Counted from the stretch's first letter, positions 1 to 11,080 are shown. The stretch: DNA of 64,000 nucleotides from Deltaproteobacteria bacterium (GCA_027858995.1 JAQIBP010000056.1:1-64000), one strand, 5' to 3'. The notes: a model not told the origin generated them from the sequence alone. A program made the numbers and translations.

Positions 1-265
1 TTCAAAATAGTACCATATGAATATTTCAAAACTGTAACCATTTGAAATCAAAGAAATTTATAATAAAAGTAATTCTATATAAAAAGTTAACATACTGAAA
101 TTATTAAACTAAATTTAAAATCACAAAGATGAAATTTATTATGTAAATATTTAGATAAAATTAATGGATGCATTGACTTTTTGTTTTTCAGGTGGTTATA
201 TGGTAGAGTTTTTTTATTTTATTAATAGTGAATAAATAAAAAATAAAATTCATAAGGATATATCC

Positions 266-2335
266 ATGATTCAATCTATTTTAATGATGGGCGGACTAGG
301 TGTTTTAATCAGCACTGCTCTAGTGATTGCTTCAAAAGCTTTTTATGTTTACGAGGATCCAACAGTACTTGCTATTGATGATGCACTGCCCGGAGCCAAT
401 TGCGGGGGATGCGGCTATCCAGGTTGTATGCCCAATGCCCAGGCCATTGCCGACGGTGTCCAGAGCGTAAATTCATGCGTGGCAGCAGGTGATGATGTTG
501 CCCAGGCAATTGCAGCAATTATGGGTGTGTCAGTAGTTGACAGAGAACCTGAATTTGCAGGGCCTGGATGCTATTATGGTAATGATGAAGCAGACATGGA
601 GTATAAATATCTTGGTCTGACAGACTGCAGGGCAGCTTCACTGATGTTTGGAGGGATGAAAGAGTGCAGGATCGGATGTCTTGGACTTGGTACCTGTGTA
701 AAAGCCTGCCTGTTTGATGCTTTAACCATTGGCAGTGACGGCCTTCCCAAGGTTGACCAGGAAAAATGTACAGGGTGTGGCGCCTGTGAAGTGGTATGCC
801 CTAAAAATATAATAAGGCTTACATCTGTGACAAGAAGGATTATGAGAGAGTATACAGATGAAGAGTGCATCACCCCCTGCCAGAGAGCCTGTCCAACAGG
901 TATTGACATTAAAGAGTATATAAGATTGATCAGGGAAGGCGATTATACAGGCTCTATCCAGGTTATAAAAGAGAGAAACCCTTTTCCCAGTGTGATAGCA
1001 CGAATTTGTCCTGCTGAATGTGAATCTCACTGCAGAAGGCTTTTGCAGGATGATTCCGTTGCCATAAATCATTTGAAACGTTTTGTATGTGACTATGAAA
1101 TGAATCAAAATAAGTTGTCACTGCCCTATAAAGCTCCTTTAAGCGGGAAAAAGATTGCAGTTATCGGTGGTGGAGTTCAAGGATTATCAACTGCATTTTT
1201 CAGTGCAAGATTAGGGCATGAACCCACAGTTTTTGAAGCAACAGATTCTCTTGGAGGAATCCTTCGCCAGGCTATTTCAAGGGAGAGGCTCTCCATGGAT
1301 GTCCTTGAGTGGGATATTGAAGGCGTAAGGCAGATGGGTGTAGATCTTAAAACAAATACAACAGCTGGAAGAGATTTTACCATTGACAGTCTTTTGAAAG
1401 AGGGTTTTAATGCAGTATTTACCGCAACAGGCGGTTGGGATTCCAGACTTCTGCGCAAAGATATTGATAAGACTGCCAAAGTTTTTCCAGGCACATTTCT
1501 TTTAATTGATCTTTTGAGAAGTAAAACAGATAAGAATCTGGATATATCATCAGGAGAGAGTGTGGTAATTGCAGGCAGTGGTAATAAGAGCCTGCCAGGT
1601 GCTGTGGATATTTTAAAAGAAAATGGAGCCAAAAATATAACCGCTATTTTAAGAAAACCAACAGATGATTTATCTCTCGACCCTGCAGGTATTGATCAAC
1701 TCATAAAGGCTGGTATAACCATAATTTATCATGCAGGTATTACAAGGGTAATGGGTGAAGATGATCAACTCAAATCCATTGAATATACCAAGATTTCCAC
1801 CGGTGAAAAAAAGATCATTGATGCAGACACATTGATTATTGGCTCAGGAAGATTTCCCGAACTTGTATTTATCCCAATGGCCCCAAATGATTCAACTGAT
1901 GATTCAGACAATGAATCTCAGGAGACTCAAGAAATTATTGCAAATGCAGGGCCACTTGCCTGGGAAGGAGTTGAACTCCTTAAAAAACCAGATTCAAACA
2001 GAGAGCTGGGACTGCTTTCAGACCAGGATACTAAAACCGAGTATTCTTCTGTTGTGGCAGCCATCAATGGCGGCAGAAAAGGTGCAGCAGCCTTGCATAA
2101 TCTGATGTATGGAATACAATATCAGGAAGCTTCTAAAATTATTACAGAACAAACCCGGCTTCAGGATGTTTTTTCGTTGAACAGTGTTGACACTTCTTCG
2201 CGAAACATTCTGATACCGCGTCAGACAAGAAAAGAGTGGTTAGATGAATTTTCAACAGGATTTTCCACGGATAAAGCTCATACTGAAGCCGAAAGGTGTT
2301 TAAGGTGCGGTCTTATCTGCTATGAAAAAAGTTGA
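266..2335 (+). CDS. RnfB-like N-terminus (TM + CGGCGYPGC Fe-S domain + 4Fe-4S ferredoxin) fused to GltD-like FAD/NAD(P) oxidoreductase
   Basis: Motifs GANCGGCGYPGC, CTGCGACEVVCPKN, then GGGVQGLSTAFFSARLGHEPTVFEA (FAD) and C-terminal AERCLRCGLIC. Confidence 0.85.
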   Translation: MIQSILMMGGLGVLISTALVIASKAFYVYEDPTVLAIDDALPGANCGGCGYPGCMPNAQAIADGVQSVNSCVAAGDDVAQAIAAIMGVSVVDREPEFAGPGCYYGNDEADMEYKYLGLTDCRAASLMFGGMKECRIGCLGLGTCVKACLFDALTIGSDGLPKVDQEKCTGCGACEVVCPKNIIRLTSVTRRIMREYTDEECITPCQRACPTGIDIKEYIRLIREGDYTGSIQVIKERNPFPSVIARICPAECESHCRRLLQDDSVAINHLKRFVCDYEMNQNKLSLPYKAPLSGKKIAVIGGGVQGLSTAFFSARLGHEPTVFEATDSLGGILRQAISRERLSMDVLEWDIEGVRQMGVDLKTNTTAGRDFTIDSLLKEGFNAVFTATGGWDSRLLRKDIDKTAKVFPGTFLLIDLLRSKTDKNLDISSGESVVIAGSGNKSLPGAVDILKENGAKNITAILRKPTDDLSLDPAGIDQLIKAGITIIYHAGITRVMGEDDQLKSIEYTKISTGEKKIIDADTLIIGSGRFPELVFIPMAPNDSTDDSDNESQETQEIIANAGPLAWEGVELLKKPDSNRELGLLSDQDTKTEYSSVVAAINGGRKGAAALHNLMYGIQYQEASKIITEQTRLQDVFSLNSVDTSSRNILIPRQTRKEWLDEFSTGFSTDKAHTEAERCLRCGLICYEKS

Positions 2336-2424
2336 GAAAGTTGTGAGTTTTAAAGGGGTTAGTTAAGGGTTTACTTAAAAATAAATTGGCACTTCAGGCT
2401 TAAATATTTATATCAGGAAACTTT

Positions 2425-4404
2425 ATGGAACCACAACAAATACTTGTTGTTGATGATGAGAAAAGAATTGTTGACAGTATTTCACTCTGTCTGCAAAGAG
2501 AAGGTTTTCAGACCATTGGCGCTTTCAATGGCAAAGAAGCTGTAAAACTTTTTCAACAAGAGAAATTTGATCTTGTATTGCTTGATATAAGTATGCCCGG
2601 GATGAATGGGTATGAAGCCATGGAGCATATCTTTCAGATGGATGAAGATGCCGTGGTTGTTATTATTACCGGCAATGCATCTATTGAATCAGCTGTCCGG
2701 GCACTAAAAATCGGTGCCTGGGATTATCTGAAAAAACCTTTTGAGTATGCAGATTTAAGAAAAACTGTTAAAAATGCCCTTTCGCAAAAGCAGATAATTG
2801 CAGATAAAAAAGCCATGTCTGTAAGGCTTGAAGCCTCTGAAAAACAATATGAATACATGGTGAATAACTCTCCTGATCTAATTTTTACCTTGGATAAAAC
2901 CGGCTGTTTCACTTTTGTAAATCATCAGTTTAATAAAGTACTTGGTTTTTCATGGCATGATTTAATAGGAACCAGTTTTGAAAATATTATTCATGAAAAA
3001 GATCTTTTAAAAGCCAGAGCCCTTATACAGGCTGGGAAAAATGGAAGCCTGTTCAATGAAACCAGGGAATTGCATTTAAGATTTAAAAAAGCAAAACAGA
3101 AAAAATCAAAATATGATCCTTACTCTTCATTTGCTTTTATGGAGCTGAAAGCCGCACCCATAAATTTGCCTGCCATAGATAACAAGAGGGAGTGTAAAGG
3201 AGTGCATGTAGTGGCAAGGGATGTTACTGAGCGGATTAATCTTGAGGGTCAGCTTCGCCAGGCACAGAAAATGGAAGCCATAGGCACACTCGCAGGAGGT
3301 ATTGCCCACGATTTCAATAACATACTCATGGGTGTGCAGGGATATACATCTCTTGTAAAGCTTGGGTTTGACAGGGGTTCTGAGGAATATAAGAAACTTG
3401 CCAATATTGATGAATATGTTGCTAATGGGGCAGAAATGGCTCGACAATTATTGGGATTTGCACAGAAAACCTGCTATGGAACAAATCCTGTTAATTTGAA
3501 TTATCTTTTAAAAATGTCTGCAAAAATGTTTGGCAGGGCAAAAAAAGATATTTTGATTGAGCAGTCTTTAGATAAAAATTTATGGGGAGTAGTTATAGAT
3601 GAAGGCCAGATAAAACAGGTGTTATTGAATCTTTTTGTTAATGCCTGGCAGGCAATGCCCGATGGAGGCACAATTATTATCAAGTCTGAAAATATTGTTG
3701 CAGCTGAGCAGTGGATAAATGAATTTGGACTTGAAGATGCAGGCAACTATGTAAAGGTTACCGTATCAGATATGGGTATGGGAATGGATGATGAGCTTAT
3801 TACAAGAATTTTTGATCCATTCTTCACAACCAAAGAACAAGGCCAGGGAACAGGCCTTGGGCTTGCTACAGCATATGGGATTATCAAAAGCCATAAAGGA
3901 TTATTGAAAGTTAAGAGCCAGTTAGGAAAAGGCAGCTCTTTCATGATTTTTCTGCCTGCCACTCCAGCCAAGGTTAAGAGATCTTTTGAGCCTGAAGAAA
4001 ATCGGACGATATACAACGGTAAAGGCACCATTCTGCTTGTTGATGATGAAGCAGGTGTTATTGAAGTCTGTTCAGAAATGCTGGAAAACCTTGGTTATAA
4101 AGTAAAAGCTGTTACAGATGGGATGCAGGCCATAGATATTTTAAAATCCAGGGATTTTAAAATAGATCTTGTTCTCTTGGATATGGTTATGCCCCAAATC
4201 AACGGGGAGCAAACTTTTGAAAAAATCAGAGAAGTGGATCCTGACATGAAAATTCTGATCTGTTCAGGCTATACCAAGGAAGAAAAAATTCAAAAAATGG
4301 TGGAAAAGGGATGTGATGAATATATTCTTAAACCATTTGATGTGGTAGCATTGTCTGAAAAATTAAATAACGTTTTGAGTCCAAATGTGAGTTATGAGGT
4401 GTGA
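2425..4404 (+). CDS. Hybrid sensor histidine kinase with N-terminal and C-terminal receiver domains and a PAS domain
   Basis: ILVVDDEKRI..LVLLDISMPGMNG; PAS; GGIAHDFNN H-box; GTGLGLATAYGI; second REC TILLVDDEAGV..LVLLDMVMP. Confidence 0.9.
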   Translation: MEPQQILVVDDEKRIVDSISLCLQREGFQTIGAFNGKEAVKLFQQEKFDLVLLDISMPGMNGYEAMEHIFQMDEDAVVVIITGNASIESAVRALKIGAWDYLKKPFEYADLRKTVKNALSQKQIIADKKAMSVRLEASEKQYEYMVNNSPDLIFTLDKTGCFTFVNHQFNKVLGFSWHDLIGTSFENIIHEKDLLKARALIQAGKNGSLFNETRELHLRFKKAKQKKSKYDPYSSFAFMELKAAPINLPAIDNKRECKGVHVVARDVTERINLEGQLRQAQKMEAIGTLAGGIAHDFNNILMGVQGYTSLVKLGFDRGSEEYKKLANIDEYVANGAEMARQLLGFAQKTCYGTNPVNLNYLLKMSAKMFGRAKKDILIEQSLDKNLWGVVIDEGQIKQVLLNLFVNAWQAMPDGGTIIIKSENIVAAEQWINEFGLEDAGNYVKVTVSDMGMGMDDELITRIFDPFFTTKEQGQGTGLGLATAYGIIKSHKGLLKVKSQLGKGSSFMIFLPATPAKVKRSFEPEENRTIYNGKGTILLVDDEAGVIEVCSEMLENLGYKVKAVTDGMQAIDILKSRDFKIDLVLLDMVMPQINGEQTFEKIREVDPDMKILICSGYTKEEKIQKMVEKGCDEYILKPFDVVALSEKLNNVLSPNVSYEV

Positions 4405-4493
4405 GATGTCTCACACCCCACCACTCGCATTCCATTACTCACACCCCAAAAATTAATGCGTGTTTGAGCGAAAAGTTGCCCATTAAACACTAA

Positions 4494-5414
4494 TTATCCA
4501 AAGACCTTTTCAAGATCCGGCACAATCTGTTTTTTACGACTCATTATCTTGTCCAACCAGACTTTTCCATCAGCAGGGGCAGATCCAAATGCCTTTTCAA
4601 CAACTGACTCATCATCTGAAGCAATCAAAAGCTCTGTGCCTTCTTTCATGATATCAGTGAGCATGAGAAATACGCTGTGATGACCTTTTTCCTCTTTAAG
4701 GGTTTTAATATCTTTTTCAAGGTCTGCTTTTATACCATCAACAATTGACAGGTCAACAAGCTCAAGCTGTCCAACACCCACACCCTTGCCGCCCATGTTA
4801 AAATCTTTGTAGTCACGCAGGACAAGCTCACGAATGGGAGTGCCCTCAACAGCAGATTTTACCTTGAACATCTCAATGCCAAGGGTTTCCAAATCATTTT
4901 CTTCACAGATTTCAGAAAGATTGGCACACACTTTTTTATCTGTATCAGTACAGGTGGCTGATTTAAAAATTACTGTATCCGACAAAATTGCACATAGCAT
5001 GATACCTGCAAGCTCTTTTGGTATTTCAACATCAAAATATTTATACATTGATGCAACAATAGTGCAGGTGCATCCCACAGGCCATATCCAGCATTCCAAA
5101 GGCTGGCTTGTAGTTACATCTCCTAATTTGTGATGATCTACAATACCAAGAATATTAGCCTCGCCAAGGTCGTCAGGGCTCTGGGCAAGATCGGAATGAT
5201 CCACAAGATATAAATCTTTTCCAGCATATGAAGTGACAACATCGGGAGCTGCTACGCTGAATTTTTCTAATACAAATTTAGATTCAGGATTGAGTTCACC
5301 CTGTACAACAGGTGCAATATCTTCACCAAGTTTTTTTTTAAGGTCGCAAAGTGCAATCGCTGCACAAACTGAATCAGTGTCCGGGTTCTTGTGTCCAACT
5401 ACTAAAGTGGTCAT
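4494..5414 (-). CDS. ppaC: Manganese-dependent inorganic pyrophosphatase (DHH family)
   Basis: VVGHKNPDTDSVCAAIAL, LVDHSD, GIVDHHKLGD. Confidence 0.9.
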   Translation of the reverse strand: MTTLVVGHKNPDTDSVCAAIALCDLKKKLGEDIAPVVQGELNPESKFVLEKFSVAAPDVVTSYAGKDLYLVDHSDLAQSPDDLGEANILGIVDHHKLGDVTTSQPLECWIWPVGCTCTIVASMYKYFDVEIPKELAGIMLCAILSDTVIFKSATCTDTDKKVCANLSEICEENDLETLGIEMFKVKSAVEGTPIRELVLRDYKDFNMGGKGVGVGQLELVDLSIVDGIKADLEKDIKTLKEEKGHHSVFLMLTDIMKEGTELLIASDDESVVEKAFGSAPADGKVWLDKIMSRKKQIVPDLEKVFG

Positions 5415-5645
5415 TAAATTTACCTCCTAAATTTTTTAGTCTTGTTTCTATAATTTGATGATCCATAAACTATTATAATCATCTGGTGTTTATGGTTTTT
5501 GTACCGCCATACAAAAAACAGTTTTTTACCATACAAAAAGTTTTATATGACGAATCTTTAATATTAACAAGGAAAATTTTAAAAAATTTATCTGCTTTTT
5601 ACTATTAAATAAAATATAAAATTAATGCTCTCCTTGTAGGCGAGG

Positions 5646-5810
5646 ATGGAAAGCGCTATTAAATCAATGATTTTAAAAGATTTACACCGTCTGTTTGTTG
5701 TTTCCAAAAAACATCAGCCGGTTTCAGGTATCATATCGCTTTCAGATGCAGCGCGGTTTAGGTCAGGAAGCTGTCATGCATGTGTCAGCAGTAGAATCAA
5801 AGTTGACTAA
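5646..5810 (+). pseudogene. C-terminal fragment of a CBS-domain protein
   Basis: 54-aa frame MESAIKSMILKDLHRLFVVSKKHQPVSGIISLSDAARFRSGSCHACVSSRIKVD*; resembles only the last CBS repeat. Confidence 0.5.
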
Positions 5811-5960
5811 ATCCGGCTCTATGCCATAAGAAATTTATCAGGATCCGTTCCAGGGTGATCATTATACCAAATATTCAGTGACTAAATATGTGAGCTTTGA
5901 CGTAATGCAGAAGAGAGGTGGAAGGACAAACAAGGTGTTCAAGTCTTTTTGACTTGACCG

Positions 5961-7625
5961 CTAAATACAGGTTTTGCAGATTTTACAATCAATCATGGGG
6001 CAGGGTGCAGATTGTTTTTCCTGTTTTGCCTTAATAAATTCCCTGACAAGAAATTTTTTTTTCACGCGATTGTCAAGAAAATCCCATGGCAGGGTATCAT
6101 CCACACCCTTTTCCTTATAGATAATTGAGTGACAATATCCTCTGTTTTTTCTTATGGCTGATGTCCATCCCTCTTTGAGAGCAGATTCGATTATGTCAGC
6201 TGTCTTTTGGTCACCACGGGACAAAAGAGCATGGATTTTAGCTTTTTTCAGTGATTCAATATTTATATTTATGTTGGCAATTTTTTTTAACCCCTGTTTG
6301 ATTATATTTACCTTTTTCTTTAATATGGTTTCATCTTCCATGGCAGCCCACTGAAACGGAGTAGAAGGTTTAGGGATAAAAGGGTTGACACTCAATGTAA
6401 TGGTGCCGATTTTTCTGTTTTTTTTTGACTCTTCAAGAAAAACAATTTTAATTCTTTTGGTTAACTCAACAATATCATGCACATCCTGAATCTCTTCAAA
6501 GGGAAGCCCTATCATGAAATAAAGTTTTATATTCATGATACCGGCACTAACAAGCTTTCTTACTGCCAGAATTATATCTTTTTCATCAATGTTTTTATTG
6601 ATAATTCTGCGCATTCTTTGTGATCCTGCCTCAGGGGCAAGGGTTGCTGTTTTGATGTTAGAATTTGAAAGTGCAAGAATAAATTTATTATCTAATTTAT
6701 CAGCTCTCAGGGATGAAAAGGATAATTGAAATTTGTGTTTTAAGCCATAGTCACAAATGGCCATAATATCAGGGTGATCTGCAATGGCTGAACTGACAAA
6801 TCCTATTTTATCTGTCTTTTTTGCAGCTTGATCAATTGCAGCAAAGATGTTTTTTTTGGGATAAATTCTCGGGGGGCGGTAAATAAACCCTGAACTGCAG
6901 AACCTGCAGCCATGGGGACACCCTTTAAGGGTTTCAATAAGAAACGTATCCTTAAAAGCTGTATCAGCAGTAAGAACAGTTGTACAGCTTGTTATTGCTT
7001 GAAGGCTTTCAAGATATTGCACCTTGACCGGCAATGTTTTTTTATTGCTATAGAGAGGAGTGTATGAACCTGGGATTTTTTTTTCAAGGTTTTTTAAAAA
7101 AGATTTCTTATCAGTATTTTTTAAAAATTCATTAAAGAAAGGTTCTAAGAGGTTTTCAGCTTCACCAAGGAGAAAACAATCAATAAAGGGAGCTATGGAC
7201 TCAGGATTTAAAAAACAGGCGACTCCCCCTGCAACCACCAGGGGGTGGATGTGGTTTCGATCAGATGATCGCAGAGGGATGCCTGTTCTGGTAAGGAGTT
7301 GAACAAGGTTTAAAAAATCGTTTTCAAATGAAATTGAAAACATGATTATATCAAAAAGATCAAGTCTTAATCCGGTTTCAATACTTTTTGGGCATTTGGC
7401 ATCCTTTTTTTGCCTGGACCAAAAAACCCGCTGGCATGACACAAACTCAATTTTGTTTGCAAGCTTATAAACTGTTTGAAAGCCAAGGCTTGACATGCCA
7501 GCCTTATAAGTATTGGGATAGACAAGGGCAGTTTTTAGCAAACCTTTGTCTTTTTTAATTATGGCTCCTGTTTCAACACTGTTTTTCAAACCATAATTCA
7601 GGCCAGGTTTAAACCGTTTTTTCAT
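5961..7625 (-). CDS. Radical SAM protein with B12-binding-like N-terminal domain
   Basis: ETLKGCPHGCRFCSSGFIYRPPR (CxxxCxxC variant), LAPEAGSQRMRRIINK, KLYFMIGLPFEE. Confidence 0.85.
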   Translation of the reverse strand: MKKRFKPGLNYGLKNSVETGAIIKKDKGLLKTALVYPNTYKAGMSSLGFQTVYKLANKIEFVSCQRVFWSRQKKDAKCPKSIETGLRLDLFDIIMFSISFENDFLNLVQLLTRTGIPLRSSDRNHIHPLVVAGGVACFLNPESIAPFIDCFLLGEAENLLEPFFNEFLKNTDKKSFLKNLEKKIPGSYTPLYSNKKTLPVKVQYLESLQAITSCTTVLTADTAFKDTFLIETLKGCPHGCRFCSSGFIYRPPRIYPKKNIFAAIDQAAKKTDKIGFVSSAIADHPDIMAICDYGLKHKFQLSFSSLRADKLDNKFILALSNSNIKTATLAPEAGSQRMRRIINKNIDEKDIILAVRKLVSAGIMNIKLYFMIGLPFEEIQDVHDIVELTKRIKIVFLEESKKNRKIGTITLSVNPFIPKPSTPFQWAAMEDETILKKKVNIIKQGLKKIANININIESLKKAKIHALLSRGDQKTADIIESALKEGWTSAIRKNRGYCHSIIYKEKGVDDTLPWDFLDNRVKKKFLVREFIKAKQEKQSAPCPMIDCKICKTCI

Positions 7626-7678
7626 TCATAATTCACCATTCATTCCTGTTTTATAACTCATAACTCACAACTCACATC

Positions 7679-8938
7679 TCAATCTGCTTTTCGTCTAAGA
7701 AATGTCGGTACCTCCAGATCATCATTATCAAATGCCATTTCAGCGTAATCATTTGTCATACCCTCATCTCCAACAACTTTTTTTTGTGTCATGATGACAG
7801 GATTGTCAAATTCATTCCAGTTTGCAAGTTCCTCCGGGGTTGGAGTCCGTATATGTCCACGGGCAACTGGTTCGCATGTCTGTTGTACACTCCTTGATAC
7901 CAATTTCTGCTGTTGATGTTCAGGCAGTTGAGCGGCAGGGTCAAAATGATGAATATTATTGGATTCTTCAAGCTCGCCAGAGTCAATACCTGTGGCAATA
8001 ACAGTAATTCTCATTTCATCGCCAAGATCCTCGTCAAATGTCTGGCCCCAGATGATCTCCGCTTCATCTCCAACTTCCTGATAAATTCTGTCAGATGCTT
8101 CTGTCATCTCATCAAGGGTAAGATCAGAGCTGGATGTTATATTCATCAGCACACCCTTTGCTCCTGAAATTGATATGTCTTCAAGAAGAGGATGGGAAAT
8201 AGCTCTTTCAGCAGCCTCAACTGCACGGTTTTCTCCTGAAGCAACACCGATGCCCATCAATGCTTTACCAGCTTTTTGCATGGTAGTTCTTACATCTGCA
8301 AAGTCAAGATTAACGTGCCCCGGCATCATAATAAGATCAGTGATTCCTTTTACAGAATGATGCAGGATTTCATCTGCTTTAATGAACATATCAACCATTC
8401 TGGCACCCTTGGGAGCAATCCCGCGGAGTCTGTCATTTGGAATTATAATAACTGTATCTGTGGTTCCATGAAGATTTTCAAGACCCGTAATAGCCTGTTT
8501 TTCTCTTTTTTTCCCTTCAAAGGAGAAGGGTTTTGAAGCTACTGCTACTGTCAGGATTCCAAGATCTTTACAAATTTCTGCAATGACAGGGGCAGCACCG
8601 GTTCCTGTACCGCCGCCAAATCCTGCTGTAATAAAGACCATGTGACTGCCCTCCAGGGCTGCCCTCAGTTCATCCATGGTTTCCAAAGCAGCATCCCTGC
8701 CTTTGTCTGGGTCAGCACCTGCGCCAAGACCTTCTGTCAGCTCTTTTCCAATCTGAATTTTTACTTCAGCTCTGGATGCATCAAGAGCCTGCACATCAGT
8801 GTTGGCAACAATAAATTTTACACCTTTCAGTTTTGCATCAATCATGTTGTTTACGGCGTTACCACCGGCCCCGCCAACACCAATAACTTTAATTTTTGCT
8901 GAATTGTCGTTTTCTACATAAGAAAAAGTCATATCCAC
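7679..8938 (-). CDS. ftsZ: Cell division protein FtsZ
   Basis: [33 protein letters not shown]-terminal [14 protein letters not shown]. Confidence 0.99.
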   Translation of the reverse strand: MDMTFSYVENDNSAKIKVIGVGGAGGNAVNNMIDAKLKGVKFIVANTDVQALDASRAEVKIQIGKELTEGLGAGADPDKGRDAALETMDELRAALEGSHMVFITAGFGGGTGTGAAPVIAEICKDLGILTVAVASKPFSFEGKKREKQAITGLENLHGTTDTVIIIPNDRLRGIAPKGARMVDMFIKADEILHHSVKGITDLIMMPGHVNLDFADVRTTMQKAGKALMGIGVASGENRAVEAAERAISHPLLEDISISGAKGVLMNITSSSDLTLDEMTEASDRIYQEVGDEAEIIWGQTFDEDLGDEMRITVIATGIDSGELEESNNIHHFDPAAQLPEHQQQKLVSRSVQQTCEPVARGHIRTPTPEELANWNEFDNPVIMTQKKVVGDEGMTNDYAEMAFDNDDLEVPTFLRRKAD

Positions 8939-8952
8939 CTCCTGTAAAAATA

Positions 8953-10203
8953 TTAAATTATGTTTTTAAACCACTGTTTCATTTTGTTTAGTATTCCGAT
9001 AAAACCCGGAACTTGTACATTCTTAAATTCTGTCTGATCACTGGCTGTGGAACCAAAAATTACAAGTCCAACTCCAGTTGCATAGGCAGGATTTTTAACA
9101 ATATCTTTTAACCCTCCGATTTTATTTGGCTCTCCAATTCGCACGGGCAGATTAAACACAGATTCTGCAAGCTCACTTATTCCATCAAGAACCACGCTTC
9201 CCCCTGTGAGCACAAACCCTGCCGGGAAGGTATTTTCAAGGCCATTGGAGAATAATTCTGCTTTTAACAGTGAAAAGATCTCTTCAACCCTGGGTTCAAG
9301 AATTTCAGCAAGAATTCCTTTGGAAAGTTTTTTAGGGGCTCTGCCGCCAACTGCAGGAACTTCTATAGTTGTGCCCTTTCTGACATTTTCCGGAATACAT
9401 GTACCGTGTTCAATTTTTATTTTTTCAGCTTCAGGCAAAGGAGTCCTCAACCCAATGGAAATATCATTGGTCAGATTGTTGCCCCCAAGGGTGAGTTCAT
9501 AAATAAATTTCAGGTTATTATCTTTAAAAAGGGCAAGGTCAGTAGTCCCTCCTCCCAAGTCAACGATTACACATCCCAACTCCTTCTCTTCCTTTGTAAG
9601 GACAGCTTCTCCCGAGGCCAGGGATTCAAGGGCAATATCACAAACTTCAAGACCTGCTTTATTGCAGCATTTAACAACATTCCTGACCGATGATACAGCT
9701 CCTATAATAATATGAATTTTAGCTTCAAGACGTATGGCTGTCATACCAACCGGGTTTTGGATGGATTCCATATCATCAACAATAAATTCCTGGGGGATGA
9801 CGTGAAGGATCTCTCTGTCTGTGGGAATAGCCACAGCTTTTGCAGCATCAATAACACGGTCAACATCCATTTCAGTGATTTCACGGCCTTTGATGGCAAT
9901 AAGTCCATGGGAACTAAGCCCTTTGATGTGATTGCCCGCAATCCCAACATATACAGATGAAATATCACATCCAGCCATGAGTTCTGCCTCTTCAACTGCC
10001 TTTTTTATTGAATCCACAGTTGATTCAATGTTGACAACTGAGCCTTTGCGAAGTCCGGTGGATGGATGAGAACCAACACCTATGACATTTATTTCATCCT
10101 CAAGCATCTCTCCAACAATGGCACAAATTTTTGTTGTGCCAATGTCCAGACCCACGATTATTTTTTCATTTCCCTGCAAATTAAACCCCCTTTTTAAAAT
10201 CAT
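8953..10203 (-). CDS. ftsA: Cell division protein FtsA
   Basis: IIVGLDIGTTKICAIVGE, VIVDLGGGTTDLALF; gene order. Confidence 0.98.
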   Translation of the reverse strand: MILKRGFNLQGNEKIIVGLDIGTTKICAIVGEMLEDEINVIGVGSHPSTGLRKGSVVNIESTVDSIKKAVEEAELMAGCDISSVYVGIAGNHIKGLSSHGLIAIKGREITEMDVDRVIDAAKAVAIPTDREILHVIPQEFIVDDMESIQNPVGMTAIRLEAKIHIIIGAVSSVRNVVKCCNKAGLEVCDIALESLASGEAVLTKEEKELGCVIVDLGGGTTDLALFKDNNLKFIYELTLGGNNLTNDISIGLRTPLPEAEKIKIEHGTCIPENVRKGTTIEVPAVGGRAPKKLSKGILAEILEPRVEEIFSLLKAELFSNGLENTFPAGFVLTGGSVVLDGISELAESVFNLPVRIGEPNKIGGLKDIVKNPAYATGVGLVIFGSTASDQTEFKNVQVPGFIGILNKMKQWFKNII

Positions 10204-11080
10204 CTATTTGAAACAATCTGTCGGGTTCTGTCTTGATAAATACTTTTTCAATATTAAAAAGGTCCATTGTGCTGATTGTTTTTTCAGGAAAGTTTTTATC
10301 AATATACTCACTAATTTCTATTGCTTTATTCAGCTTTGCTTTAAATTTGCTGAATCCCAATTTTATTTGAATTGTTTTTTCATTGTTTAAAGAAAATTTG
10401 TTGTAGATATCATTGGCTTTAATGCTGATTCCTGAGTTTTTATCTGCCTTTATTAATTTTACACTGTTTGAATTATCAGCTTTGAAAAATTCCATGACAG
10501 AGTTGAAAAGAGGGCTGTTAAATGTATATTGGTAATTTGATTTGCGAAGGTCAACTCCGGTTATAACAGGTAAGTTTTTAATGCTGTCTTTCAGAGGATT
10601 GTATTCTTTAAAAGGTTTACCACTGGTATTGATTAAAATATCTGCCAGGTTTTCAATTTTAACAATTGCCAGAGGTTTTTCTTCAATAATGGATATAATA
10701 AGCTTGCAGGGCATACTCCTTTTAATATCGGCAGATTCAATCCAGGGGTGGGAAACAATGAGCTTTTGTGCAGTTGATAAATTGACCTGGAAAATATTTT
10801 TATTAGTGTCTATATTTGCCAATGTAAGAATTTCATCTTTAGAAGTCTGTTTCATGCCTGAGATTTCTATGGTTTTAATTTTTAAAAAATCAGTCTGGAT
10901 AATAAAATCGTATATAAATATGGATGCAAGGCTTAAAACAGTTATAGAGACAACTATCATGATGCACTTAAGGAAAAAATCAACTGCCTCAACACTGGTT
11001 GTTGATTCTACCTTTTTTCCCGTGTTGTTCTCTGTTTCAGGCTTATACCTGTTGTGTCTGATTTTTTTATTCACCTTCAA
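10181..11080 (-). CDS. ftsQ: Cell division protein FtsQ (POTRA/FtsQ)
   Basis: Single TM then KTIEISGMKQTSKDEILTLANID POTRA; gene order. Confidence 0.88.
   Translation of the reverse strand: MKVNKKIRHNRYKPETENNTGKKVESTTSVEAVDFFLKCIMIVVSITVLSLASIFIYDFIIQTDFLKIKTIEISGMKQTSKDEILTLANIDTNKNIFQVNLSTAQKLIVSHPWIESADIKRSMPCKLIISIIEEKPLAIVKIENLADILINTSGKPFKEYNPLKDSIKNLPVITGVDLRKSNYQYTFNSPLFNSVMEFFKADNSNSVKLIKADKNSGISIKANDIYNKFSLNNEKTIQIKLGFSKFKAKLNKAIEISEYIDKNFPEKTISTMDLFNIEKVFIKTEPDRLFQIDDFKKGV

Noticed and set aside
574-1632. Antisense ORFs inside the RnfB fusion (574-909, 722-1108, 1177-1632)
   Set aside because: Overlap a well-supported gene on the opposite strand and have no recognisable domains
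7789-9995. Multiple antisense/alternate-frame ORFs in ftsZ and ftsA
   Set aside because: Shadow ORFs of strongly conserved coding sequence
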